32,962 nt of DNA. It comes from Acidobacteriota bacterium (lineage in GTDB: Bacteria; Acidobacteriota; Thermoanaerobaculia; Multivoradales; Multivoraceae). The stretch lies in assembly GCA_026708285.1 (NCBI GenBank), contig JAPOVF010000323.1, positions 1 to 32,962 on the forward strand, read 5' to 3'. Both the position numbers and the translations under genes were made by a program. Numbering within the stretch: the stretch's first letter is position 1; the number at the start of each line of letters is the position of its first letter. The notes under the pieces were generated by a model. The model saw only the letters and a list, made by a program, of their open reading frames with translations. It was not told the DNA's origin and ran no database searches. This document shows, one piece after another, positions 23,998 through 31,605 of the stretch.

Positions 23998-24977
23998 CCC
24001 GCGTCTTCGGGCCAGACGCCGATCTCGCGGTAGTACCGCTCAGCGCCCGGATGGAAGGGGGTGCCGGTGTTGCGGGCGGCGTTGGCCTCGTTGATGGCGC
24101 GGCCTGCGGGGTGTCGGCCGGCAATCGCCAGACGGTTCTCCCAGATCGTCCTGGTGATCTGGTAGATCAGTTCCTCATCCGCGGCGGCGGACGTGATCAG
24201 GTGCATCGAGCCGACGTTGAGGCCCGGATAGTCCTCCGGGAGGTCCGAGTACGCGTCGGCCGGGATGGTGGCAAGCTGGAAGAACGGATAGTCCCTGGCG
24301 AGCTGCTGGCGCTTCCCCTCGTCGAAGGGCAGGAAGAGGATGTCGTGCGTGCTGCAGGCCTGGGTCACCGCTCCTGTGGGCACCGCGCCGCCGAGAAACG
24401 CGGCGTCGATCGAACCGTCGCCGAGCATGTCGACCGCTCCGCTCTGGGTGCCGTACACCTGGGTGAAGTCGTCGTAGGTCACGCCATGGGCGGCGAGAAG
24501 CGGCTGCACGAACATCTCGAATCCCGCCCCGGCGACGCCGACCATCGCGCGCCGCCCCGCCAGGTCGCTCATCTTCGTCAGGCCCGAGTCGGCCTTGGTG
24601 ATGAAGGTGGCGATGTTCGGGGCCAGGGTGACGACCGCCCGAATGTCGTAGCTCTGCTCCCAGCCCGACTCGCCAAGAACCGCGAAGTAGCTGATCGCCG
24701 AGTTCGACATGGCGAGTTCCAGTTCGCCCCGCACCAGCCGGCGGATGTTCTCCTGCGATCCCTTCGTGCCGCGGGGCTGTACCCGCCACTCGTTCTCACC
24801 GCGATTCTCGTTCAGGACTTCGGCGATCGCACCGCCGACGACCGGAAAGGCTCCACCCACCGGGGCCGTGCCCATGCTCAGGAACTGGGGACCGCCGGAC
24901 GCGCCGTCGCCCGGTTCGCCGCCACAGGCGAAGAGCGGGAGGAGCGCCGCCAGCAGGACGAGGCAGCGAGTTTTCAT
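23994..24977 (-). CDS. TAXI family TRAP transporter solute receptor, lipoprotein
   Basis: This encodes a 327-residue exported solute-binding protein. The N-terminal signal MKTRCLVLLAALLPLFACGG ends in a lipobox-like LFAC (Cys18; Phe at the -2 position is unusual), so it is probably a lipoprotein in the periplasm. TAXI features are FLSMGTAPVGGAFPVVGGAIAEVLN at the start of the mature protein, RGTKGSQENIRRLVRGELELAMSNSAISYFA, and MVGVAGAGFEMFVQPLLAAHG. It delivers a solute to the fused permease encoded downstream with a 4-base overlap. The ATG at 24977 has GGAG eight bases upstream, and a TATGAT lies 54 bases upstream, so the pair may have its own promoter in the 78-base gap after the beta-propeller gene. 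Confidence 0.93.
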   Translation of the reverse strand: MKTRCLVLLAALLPLFACGGEPGDGASGGPQFLSMGTAPVGGAFPVVGGAIAEVLNENRGENEWRVQPRGTKGSQENIRRLVRGELELAMSNSAISYFAVLGESGWEQSYDIRAVVTLAPNIATFITKADSGLTKMSDLAGRRAMVGVAGAGFEMFVQPLLAAHGVTYDDFTQVYGTQSGAVDMLGDGSIDAAFLGGAVPTGAVTQACSTHDILFLPFDEGKRQQLARDYPFFQLATIPADAYSDLPEDYPGLNVGSMHLITSAAADEELIYQITRTIWENRLAIAGRHPAGRAINEANAARNTGTPFHPGAERYYREIGVWPEDAG

Positions 24978-25031
24978 CGTAAAGACTCCGGGAGTGCTGG
25001 ACGGTTTGCGGGCCCGCAGGCGGAGCCCGTG

Positions 25032-25037
25032 ATCATA
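25032..25037 (-). promoter_or_regulatory. Putative -10 element (TATGAT) of the TAXI-TRAP pair
   Basis: TATGAT on the minus strand lies in the 78-base gap between the beta-propeller and receptor genes, 54 bases before the ATG. It fits a leadered transcript with the GGAG site. No -35 is seen. Confidence 0.4.
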
Positions 25038-25055
25038 CTCTGCCGCTCCCCGCTC

Positions 25056-26366
25056 TCAGCGGACCGGTTCGGAGATGCAGTACAGGAAGCTCGCGGTGCG
25101 CAGATAGAGCCTGCCGGGTGCCACGCCGAACGACGACAGGGTGAAGCCCTGGACCTGGTTCTTCGCCAGGATCTCGAACTCGGGGCCGTTCCGGACCACC
25201 GTCGTCACTCCGTCCTCGCTGGTCGCGTAGACCTTGCCGTCGGCGACCAGGAGCGAGGCGCTGTAGGTGCCCGGCTCGAGCCGCTGGTTCTCCCAGTCCG
25301 GCGCGCCGGTTCTGGCGTCGAGTCGTGACAGGAGGCCGTTGTCGCGGAGCAGGTAGAGCGTCTCGCCGTCCGTCGCGGGGGTCGGCACGTCGGGACCGCG
25401 ATCCGTCTGCCAGAGGAGTTCGGGCTCGCCGCCGGCCCGGAGCCGCAGCGCCTTCATCGGGTTGACGCGGGTGGGGACGAAGACCAGATCCCCCGACGAA
25501 ACCGGCGACGCAACGACCCGGTACATCGGGCTGTCCCTCGGGTTGAAGCCTTCCACACGCCATAGCTCGCGGCCGCTCTCCGGGTCGTGCCCGGTGGCTA
25601 CGTCGCCGCCGTTCAACACCAGGACATGCCCGTCGCCAACCTCCACTAGAGCCGGCGTGATGTAGGCGTCGGGCGACTCCATGCGGGCCTCCGTCGGCCG
25701 TTCCTGCCTCCAGATCGTCTCCCCGGAAGAGGAGTCGATCGCCAGGAGGTAGGACGGATCGTCCGTCTTCATGCCGTGAAGGACCGGCACGTAGAGCACA
25801 TCCCGCCAGAGCAGCGCGGATGAGCCATAGCCGTGGTTCAGACCGAAGGCGCCGTAGTCCTGTTCGAGTTCCCGCGCCCAGAGCTGGTTGCCGTCGAAGT
25901 CGTAGGCCTGCAGGGCGCCGGTTCCCGTCAGCACCCAGACCCGCTCACCGTCGGTGATCGGGGACGGCGACGACATGTTGTGCTTGCGCTGGAATCGGTT
26001 GCCGCCTCCGATCGCTCGCTGCCATGTGACGTCCCCCGAACCGGCGTCGACGCGCCACAGCGACAGGTCGTCGCCCTCGGCGACGTTCAGGAACACGACA
26101 TCGCCGACCACGATCGGGGTCGATCCGGAACGGTCCGGCAGTTCCAGCTTCCAGAGGATGTTCCGCTCGACGTTCCCGTCATGCGACCATTCGACCGGCA
26201 GGCCGGTGTGTTCGCTGTAGCCGTTTCGCGCGGGCCCGCGCCAGTTCGGCCAGTCCGCCCCGCTCGCAGCCTGCACCGCGAAGAGCGCCGGAAGGATGCA
26301 GTAGACGGCGAGGCGGCGGCCGCCGCCTCGGCCTCGACGTCGCGGTTCCACTCTCGTTCGGCTCAT
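25056..26366 (-). CDS. Exported PQQ/BamB-type beta-propeller repeat protein
   Basis: This encodes a 436-residue protein with an Arg-rich N-terminus, a hydrophobic segment (LAVYCILPALFAVQAASGA) and a likely signal-peptidase site before DWPNWRG. The mature protein opens with DWPNWRGPARNGYSEHTGLP, a common start of secreted PQQ-like propellers. It then shows repeated blades of the pattern GxVxWxxxxG / LYVxxxDGxLxAxDxxTG: VDAGSGDVTWQRAI, AIDSSSGETIWRQ, DPESGRELWRVEG and LDARTGAPDWENQ. Such proteins are scaffolds or, rarely, quinoprotein dehydrogenases. I see no dehydrogenase-specific residues, so PQQ binding is not claimed. The ATG at 26366 overlaps the M16 peptidase stop (ATGA), indicating co-translation. 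Confidence 0.88.
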   Translation of the reverse strand: MSRTRVEPRRRGRGGGRRLAVYCILPALFAVQAASGADWPNWRGPARNGYSEHTGLPVEWSHDGNVERNILWKLELPDRSGSTPIVVGDVVFLNVAEGDDLSLWRVDAGSGDVTWQRAIGGGNRFQRKHNMSSPSPITDGERVWVLTGTGALQAYDFDGNQLWARELEQDYGAFGLNHGYGSSALLWRDVLYVPVLHGMKTDDPSYLLAIDSSSGETIWRQERPTEARMESPDAYITPALVEVGDGHVLVLNGGDVATGHDPESGRELWRVEGFNPRDSPMYRVVASPVSSGDLVFVPTRVNPMKALRLRAGGEPELLWQTDRGPDVPTPATDGETLYLLRDNGLLSRLDARTGAPDWENQRLEPGTYSASLLVADGKVYATSEDGVTTVVRNGPEFEILAKNQVQGFTLSSFGVAPGRLYLRTASFLYCISEPVR

Positions 26367-29299
26367 GCTGCCTCCCTCGCCGCGGCCGGCTCAGTGGCTT
26401 CCCCGCCGGCGACTTCGTCGTTCGCTTCCGCCGCTTCCGGCATCAGCAGCACCTGGACCCGGTTCTCGCCGCTCAGGTAGTCCACGGCGGCGCCCCGGAT
26501 CATCTCGGCGTCGAGTTCATCGAACAACTCCTCGTAGGCCAGGATGCTGAGCGGATCGTCGCCGTACTGGTACACGCTCTGCAGGACGCCGAGCCAGAAG
26601 CCGTTCGTCTCCTTCGCCGTCTCCCGGCCGCGACGCTGCTGCTCACTGATCTGGGCGATCTCATCGTCCATGGCCAGGTCGTTGCGGAGAAGGGCAATCT
26701 CCTCCTCGACCGCTTTGAGCATCTCCTCGACGCGGTCCGGAGCGCAACTGAAGGAAACCTGGATGGCAAAGGTGGAGACCGGAATCCGATCCGAACCCCC
26801 GGCGACGTTGGCACTATAGGTGCCGCCGAGATCCTCCCGCAGGCGCTCCCGGAGACGGTCCCGGAGCAGCGAGACCATCGAGTTCAGCCGGTAGCGGTTC
26901 AACTGGCTCTGCTCGAAGGGGCCGCTGTAGACCACGGCGACCTGGCTCTGATCCTCCAGGCCCTTGTAGACGGTCCGCTCGATCTTCCCCTCCGGCGCGC
27001 GCACACCGACGTCCCGCCAGGTCTCCTCGCGGGTAGCCGTCGGCAGGCCGCCAAGCCAGGTCGTAACCAGCGGTTCGATCGAGTCCAGTTCGAAGCTGCC
27101 GGCAAAGAAGAAGATGAAATCCGAGAAGTCCGCAAACCGGTCCTCATAGACGGCGAAGATGCGGTCGAGATCGAGATCCTCCAGCATCTCCTCGGTCAGG
27201 ATGCGCCGCCGCGGATGCTCCTGGGTCAGGATCTCCCGAAGCGTCTTGACCCAGGCGTACATCGGCATCGCGCTCTGGTTGCGCAGCAGGGCGCCCTGGC
27301 GGGTCAGGAAGGACTCGAACGCCTCCTGATCCCGCCGCGGAGCGGTCGCGCCGAGGTAGATCAACTCGAACAGCGTCTCCAGGTCCTTGGGCGAGCCGCG
27401 GCCGTTGATGCCCTCGAACAGAGGACCGATGACCGGGCCGACCCGCGCCACCTTGCCGGCCAGCGCCTTGTTCAACTGGGTCAGACTGAAGTTGCCGAAC
27501 CCGGACAGCTGGGCCACCGAGGTCGCCAGGTTCGCCTCCAGCCAGTCCTCGTCCGAGACCAGGGAGGTGCCGCCGGGGCTGAAGGAAGCGAACAGGACTT
27601 CGTCATTCTTGAAGTCGCTGGGACGGAGCACCACGCGGACGCCGTTCGACAGGCGCCACTCGGTCACACCCAATTCCTCGATTGCCTTGCGCTCGACGAT
27701 CTCGCCCGGCGAGGGCCGGATCGGCACCAGGGCGCCTTCACCGACATCGTCCTCGTAGGCCGCGATCTCGACCTCGCCGACCCGGCCGAAGACGGCCAGC
27801 AGTTCCTCCTCGGTGGGCGGTTCGAGGCCGTCCTTCTCGGGCCCGCTGGTGAGGATGACCCGGTCCTCGTCGTGAATCCAGCCGCTCGAGGCCGCGTTGA
27901 CTTCCGCCAGGGTGATCTCCGGCACATACCGCCGCGCGATCTCGCGCTCGTAAGCGATGCCCGGGAAGGGTTCGTCGGTGAGGAAGTTGCGCTGGTACTC
28001 GCTCGTGTAGGCGGCGGAGTGTGTCTTGTCCCGCTCGTCGTAGGCGCGGTCCATCGCCCGCAGGGTGTTCACCTTGGCGCGTTCCAGTTCGCTCTCCTCG
28101 AAGCCGTGGCGGCGGGCACGCTCCGATTCGGTGAGCAGCGCTGCCAGCGCCTCGACCGCGGCGCCCTCGCGTGCCCCCGCCGCAAGCAGGTAGAGGCTGC
28201 GCGTACGGGCCAGAGTCCCCCTGGTGCTCGTCGCGCCGATGAACGGCGGATCGGCCTCCTCGGCCCGCTCGGCCAGTCGGTTGTTCAACATGCCGTTGTA
28301 GAGGCCGCGGACCAGGCGCGCGCGGTAGTCGGCAACGGTCGTGTACGGATCCACCGCGCCCTTGTAGGCGACCGAGATCGAAGAGCGCGGCAACTCCGGA
28401 TCGGTGAACACGGAAACCAGCGTCTCCTCGTGCGGGGGAATCTCCGCCTCGAACCGCTCGCGCGGCTGGTCCGGCCCCACGAGATCGCCGAATCGGCGGC
28501 TGATCTCGCCCTCGATCGCGGCAGCGTCGAAGTCGCCGACCGCGATCACCGCCATCAGGTCCGGCCGGTACCAGTCGCGGTAGAAGTCCCGCAGCCGCTC
28601 CGGCGGCGCCTCGCGCAGGATCTCCGGGTCGCCGATCGGCAGCCTTTCGGCATACCGGGAGCCGTGGAACCGGTACGGGATCTCGGCGTCGCGCAGCCGC
28701 GCGCCCGCGCCCCGGTCGCCACGCCACTCCTCGACCACGACTCCGCGCTCGCGCTCGATCTCTTCGTCCTCGAAGCTGACTCCGGACGCCCAGTCCTCGA
28801 GCACGAGAAGCGCCGTGTCGAGAATCTCCGGGTCGTCGGTCGGCACCTCGAGCATGTAGACCGTCTCGTCGAAACTCGTGTACGCGTTGACGTCGGGACC
28901 GAAGCGCATGCCGATGCCCTGCAGGTAGTCGAGCAACTCGGTCTTCTCGAAGTTCCGGGTGCCGTTGAAGGCCATGTGCTCCACGAAGTGGGCGAGACCG
29001 AGCTGGTCGTCGTCCTCGAGCACTGACCCGGCACGTACGACGAGCCGCAGGAAGGCGCGGTTCTCCGGCCGACCGTTAGCCCGCACGTAGTAGCGGAGCC
29101 CGTTGTCGAGACGTCCTGTCAGCACCGCCGGATCCTCGGGCAGAACTTCCGTCAGCTCGTACGTCCAGCCGGCGTCCCCGCCGGCCTCCTGCTGGGTGGC
29201 AGCCGCGACGCCGACGCCGAGGAAGACCGCAAGCGAAGCGGTCCCGGCGCGGACACCGTAACTCGCGCCAGCCTCCCAAAAGCGATTCCACTCGATCAT
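26363..29299 (-). CDS. M16 family zinc metallopeptidase, two-repeat, exported
   Basis: This encodes a 978-residue peptidase of the pitrilysin/insulinase family. A signal-like segment lies at residues 17-36. The N-terminal active repeat has the inverted zinc motif HFVEH (His104, Glu107, His108) in GLAHFVEHMAFNGT, and the acidic ligand region EEIERERGVVVEEW about 75-85 residues later. A second inactive M16 repeat begins near 560 (WRLSNGVRVVLRPSDFKNDEV). The C-terminus is rich in Glu and Ala. Relatives degrade peptides in the periplasm. The track starts at 29368; ATG 29299 is chosen for its GGGAGGAA site about five bases upstream and the signal segment. The stop overlaps the beta-propeller start; CinA-like gene lies 19 bases upstream. 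Confidence 0.93.
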   Translation of the reverse strand: MIEWNRFWEAGASYGVRAGTASLAVFLGVGVAAATQQEAGGDAGWTYELTEVLPEDPAVLTGRLDNGLRYYVRANGRPENRAFLRLVVRAGSVLEDDDQLGLAHFVEHMAFNGTRNFEKTELLDYLQGIGMRFGPDVNAYTSFDETVYMLEVPTDDPEILDTALLVLEDWASGVSFEDEEIERERGVVVEEWRGDRGAGARLRDAEIPYRFHGSRYAERLPIGDPEILREAPPERLRDFYRDWYRPDLMAVIAVGDFDAAAIEGEISRRFGDLVGPDQPRERFEAEIPPHEETLVSVFTDPELPRSSISVAYKGAVDPYTTVADYRARLVRGLYNGMLNNRLAERAEEADPPFIGATSTRGTLARTRSLYLLAAGAREGAAVEALAALLTESERARRHGFEESELERAKVNTLRAMDRAYDERDKTHSAAYTSEYQRNFLTDEPFPGIAYEREIARRYVPEITLAEVNAASSGWIHDEDRVILTSGPEKDGLEPPTEEELLAVFGRVGEVEIAAYEDDVGEGALVPIRPSPGEIVERKAIEELGVTEWRLSNGVRVVLRPSDFKNDEVLFASFSPGGTSLVSDEDWLEANLATSVAQLSGFGNFSLTQLNKALAGKVARVGPVIGPLFEGINGRGSPKDLETLFELIYLGATAPRRDQEAFESFLTRQGALLRNQSAMPMYAWVKTLREILTQEHPRRRILTEEMLEDLDLDRIFAVYEDRFADFSDFIFFFAGSFELDSIEPLVTTWLGGLPTATREETWRDVGVRAPEGKIERTVYKGLEDQSQVAVVYSGPFEQSQLNRYRLNSMVSLLRDRLRERLREDLGGTYSANVAGGSDRIPVSTFAIQVSFSCAPDRVEEMLKAVEEEIALLRNDLAMDDEIAQISEQQRRGRETAKETNGFWLGVLQSVYQYGDDPLSILAYEELFDELDAEMIRGAAVDYLSGENRVQVLLMPEAAEANDEVAGGEATEPAAAREAA

Positions 29300-29318
29300 G
29301 GTTCCTCCCTGGTTCTCA

Positions 29319-30071
29319 TCAGCGGCTTCCGGCGGATGCCGCCCCGCCTTCCACTCGCACCACCGCACCGACGGGCAGCGCCTCGACCAGCGCCTCGAGC
29401 GCGCGGTCCGCGGCGCCCCGGCTGCGGCTGTCCACCGTCAGCTTGACCCGGTAGTCCCCGTCCATGGCCGGATAGCTGCCGATCTCGACCTCCGCATGAG
29501 CGGCGACGACCAGATCGAGCATCTCGGCGATGTCGGTCTCGCGGCACATGGTGTAGACGGCACGGCTGTAGAACCGCCGGCCCGCAGCCAACCGATCCCG
29601 CAACAAAGGCAACTTCATTCGAAAGATCCGGGGTACCCCCGGCAGCACGTAGACGTTGTCCATCACAACGGAAGGCCAGGGCACCTCGGGTGTGCTGACC
29701 AGATCGGCGCCCTCCGGAACGTCCGCCATTCGCAGGTGACCCTCCGTGCAGCGATCCCCCACCATCTCGCGGATCTTCGCCACCAGTTCCGGAGAGCGCA
29801 CGAGAGGCCGCCCGAAGGCGTGAGCCACCGCCTTGAGAGTGACATCGTCGTGGGTCGGCCCCACGCCGCCGCTCGTGATCACGTAGTCGAAGCGGTGCCG
29901 CAGGCGACGGATGTCGGCCGCGATGCCGACCGCGTCGTCCGGGCAGATGACGACCCGTTCGAGTTCGATGCCGAGACCGAACAGCTCCTGTGCCAGCAGG
30001 GTCAGATTCGCCTCCTCCACCTTGCCGGTGAGGATCTCGTTCCCGATGATCAGGGCCGCTGCCGTCGGCAT
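29319..30071 (-). CDS. CinA N-terminal / molybdopterin-binding domain protein
   Basis: This encodes a 250-residue protein equivalent to the N-terminal half of CinA (MoaB/MogA-like fold), without the C-terminal nicotinamide-nucleotide deamidase domain. Motifs are AALIIGNEILTGKVEEANLTLLAQEL, the conserved SGGVGPTHDDVTLKAVAHAF and YVLPGVPRIFRMKL, all expected. Related stand-alone proteins occur in archaea and bacteria; ADP-ribose pyrophosphatase (COG1058) activity is known for the full-length family. Its role here is not known. The ATG at 30071 has no Shine-Dalgarno; a TAAGCT hexamer ends six bases upstream, overlapping the tandem TAATAA at the end of the crotonase gene, so an internal leaderless start is possible. 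The M16 peptidase gene follows by 19 bases. Confidence 0.88.
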   Translation of the reverse strand: MPTAAALIIGNEILTGKVEEANLTLLAQELFGLGIELERVVICPDDAVGIAADIRRLRHRFDYVITSGGVGPTHDDVTLKAVAHAFGRPLVRSPELVAKIREMVGDRCTEGHLRMADVPEGADLVSTPEVPWPSVVMDNVYVLPGVPRIFRMKLPLLRDRLAAGRRFYSRAVYTMCRETDIAEMLDLVVAAHAEVEIGSYPAMDGDYRVKLTVDSRSRGAADRALEALVEALPVGAVVRVEGGAASAGSR

Positions 30072-30077
30072 CGGCGT

Positions 30078-30083
30078 AGCTTA
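30078..30083 (-). promoter_or_regulatory. Putative -10 element (TAAGCT) of the CinA-like gene
   Basis: TAAGCT on the minus strand ends six bases before the ATG at 30071 and begins just after the crotonase TAA. It could be an internal promoter for CinA-M16-propeller, or chance in an AT-richer stop region. Confidence 0.3.
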
Positions 30084-30875
30084 TTACCGGCCCTCGAAGC
30101 GCGGCGATCGGCGCTCCGTCAAGGCCTGCACCCCCTCGCGCGCGTCGGCGGTGCGGAAGGTGACCTCCTGCTCCGCGCTCTCCAGATCCAGGGCCTCGCC
30201 GAGAGTGCGTTCGAATGTTCCACGCACCGTGCGCTTGGTCGCCTTGACGGCGATCGGACCGGCAGCCGCGATCTCGAGCGCCAGATCCTCAACCACCTGG
30301 TCGAAGTCCGCGTCGGCTTCGCGGCTGGCGATCCCCCACTCGACAGCCGTCGCCGCGCCGATCAGACGGCCACTGTAGAGGAGCTCGGCGGCCCGGGCGG
30401 GACCGATCAGCCGGGGCAGTGTCCAGGTCGCGGCCATCCCGGGGTGAATCCCGAGCTTCACGAAGGTCATGCCGACCCGCGCACCGGTCTTGATCACCCG
30501 CATGTCGCAGCCGAGAGCAAAGCAGAGCCCGGCGCCGATCGCATGCCCGTTGATCGCGGCGATCGACGGCGCCTCGAGGTCACGAACCGAGAGGTAGAGA
30601 CGGTAGAAGCTCGCGCCGCCGCCGAGGCCGGGGCCCGCGCCCGGATCCTCGCTGACCTCCTCCTGGATGCTCTTCAGGCTGCCGCCGGCGCTGAAGGCCC
30701 GACCGGACCCGCGCACGATGACCACCCGGGTCTCGTCCCGTTCATTGATCAGGGGAACGGCGTCCCGGATCTCCGCGCCCATGGCCGGCGTCATCGCGTT
30801 CAACCGGGACGGCACGTTCAGCGTCAACCGCGTGATCGGACCCTGGTGGGCCACCTCGATGTGCTCGAAACTCAT
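30084..30875 (-). CDS. Enoyl-CoA hydratase/isomerase (crotonase) family protein
   Basis: This encodes a 263-residue crotonase-fold protein. The oxyanion-hole segments are present: GRAFSAGGSL (about 59-67) and NGHAIGAGLCFALGCDMRV (109-127). Classical hydratases have two glutamates. The first, in QPEI, aligns here with Gly142 of FVKLGIHPGMAATWTLPR; the second aligns with Glu164 (RAAELLYSG). A single remaining acid suits isomerases and other crotonase reactions better than simple hydration. The substrate is unknown. The ATG at 30875 has GGAGG ten bases upstream. It is divergent from nfuA with 33 bases between starts, and it heads the long minus-strand run that includes CinA, the M16 peptidase and the propeller. 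Confidence 0.9.
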   Translation of the reverse strand: MSFEHIEVAHQGPITRLTLNVPSRLNAMTPAMGAEIRDAVPLINERDETRVVIVRGSGRAFSAGGSLKSIQEEVSEDPGAGPGLGGGASFYRLYLSVRDLEAPSIAAINGHAIGAGLCFALGCDMRVIKTGARVGMTFVKLGIHPGMAATWTLPRLIGPARAAELLYSGRLIGAATAVEWGIASREADADFDQVVEDLALEIAAAGPIAVKATKRTVRGTFERTLGEALDLESAEQEVTFRTADAREGVQALTERRSPRFEGR

Positions 30876-30895
30876 GGTAACCGGGCCTCCTTCGG

Positions 30896-30901
30896 TAAGA
30901 T
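30896..30901 (+). promoter_or_regulatory. Putative -10 element (TAAGAT) of nfuA
   Basis: TAAGAT ends seven bases before the ATG at 30909 and overlaps the alternative in-frame ATG at 30900. There is no Shine-Dalgarno. A leaderless transcript starting at the second ATG is inferred. Confidence 0.45.
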
Positions 30902-30908
30902 GCGGCGC

Positions 30909-31475
30909 ATGCTAACGATCACCGAGCTGGCACAGAAGAAGGTGGCCGAGGCGATGAAGGACGAGGAGCGCGAGGACCTCGCTCTCCGCATCGCGATCAC
31001 CGGCCGGACAGGCGGCGGCTTCCGGTACCAGATGGACCTGGTCGGCATCGACGAGGCCCGACCCGGCGACGAGATAGTGGACACCGAGGAGTTCAAGGTC
31101 TACGTCGACCCGGAGAGCGCTCCGGACCTTACGGGCGCCACGATCGACTTCGTCACCCGGCTCTCCGAGAGCGGTTTCAAGTTCGACAACCCGAACTCGG
31201 TCTGGGGCGATGGAGTGGCCGCCGATGTCCAGCGCGTCCTCGATGAACAGATCAACCCGCAGATCGCAGCGCACGGCGGCTTCGTCACCCTGCTCGAGGT
31301 CAAGGACGAGACGGCCTACATCACGATGGGCGGCGGTTGCCAGGGCTGTGGCATGGCCGACTACACGCTCAAGCAGGGCGTCGAGCAGGCCATCGTGGAA
31401 GCCGTGCCGGCCGTGCAGCGCGTCCTCGACACGACGGATCACGCCGCCGGTACGAACCCCTACTACGCGCCGTAA
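30909..31475 (+). CDS. nfuA: NfuA-type Fe-S cluster carrier protein
   Basis: NfuA receives Fe-S clusters from the assembly scaffold and passes them to target enzymes. The 188-residue protein has an N-terminal degenerate A-type domain (about 1-95, LTITELAQKKVAEAM.., GGFRYQM) lacking the cysteines of true A-type carriers. The C-terminal NifU-like domain has the cluster motif CQGCGMA (Cys144, Cys147) inside MGGGCQGCGMADYTLKQGVE. That order is the NfuA layout. The track buries it in a long frame from 29298. The start 30909 is preferred over the in-frame ATG at 30900 because of the TAAGAT hexamer. A hairpin follows the stop. The nqr operon begins 130 bases downstream and includes an Fe-S subunit in its usual makeup. 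Confidence 0.92.
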   Translation: MLTITELAQKKVAEAMKDEEREDLALRIAITGRTGGGFRYQMDLVGIDEARPGDEIVDTEEFKVYVDPESAPDLTGATIDFVTRLSESGFKFDNPNSVWGDGVAADVQRVLDEQINPQIAAHGGFVTLLEVKDETAYITMGGGCQGCGMADYTLKQGVEQAIVEAVPAVQRVLDTTDHAAGTNPYYAP

Positions 31476-31485
31476 CAGAGGGCCC

Positions 31486-31508
31486 CGGGAGGCGGCGGCG
31501 TCCTCCCG
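31486..31508 (+). terminator. Hairpin after nfuA
   Basis: CGGGAGG pairs with CCTCCCG (seven pairs, nine-base loop) 11 bases after the nfuA stop and is followed by TATTG. It is a plausible intrinsic or assisted terminator separating nfuA from nqrA. The rest of the 130-base gap shows nothing else firm. Confidence 0.5.
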
Positions 31509-31605
31509 TATTGCCCATCCCCCACCGTTGTGGAATAGTCCCTCACTGGTCGAGCGACGCGCTCCGATTCGCCTTCGCTCGCCAGAATAGAGCACGTCAC
31601 GATCG

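Noticed and set aside
21548-24124. 858-residue minus-strand ORF overlapping the TRAP permease
   Set aside because: Alternative frame of the permease gene; Arg/Gly/Pro-rich with no hydrophobic segments, whereas the 21793..23997 frame is a clear permease.
27215-29026. 603-residue plus-strand ORF opposite the M16 peptidase
   Set aside because: Antisense shadow; no motifs and biased composition.
29298-30908. N-terminal extension of the 725-residue plus-strand ORF ending in nfuA
   Set aside because: Only the last 188 codons match NfuA; the rest is antisense to the CinA-like and crotonase genes.
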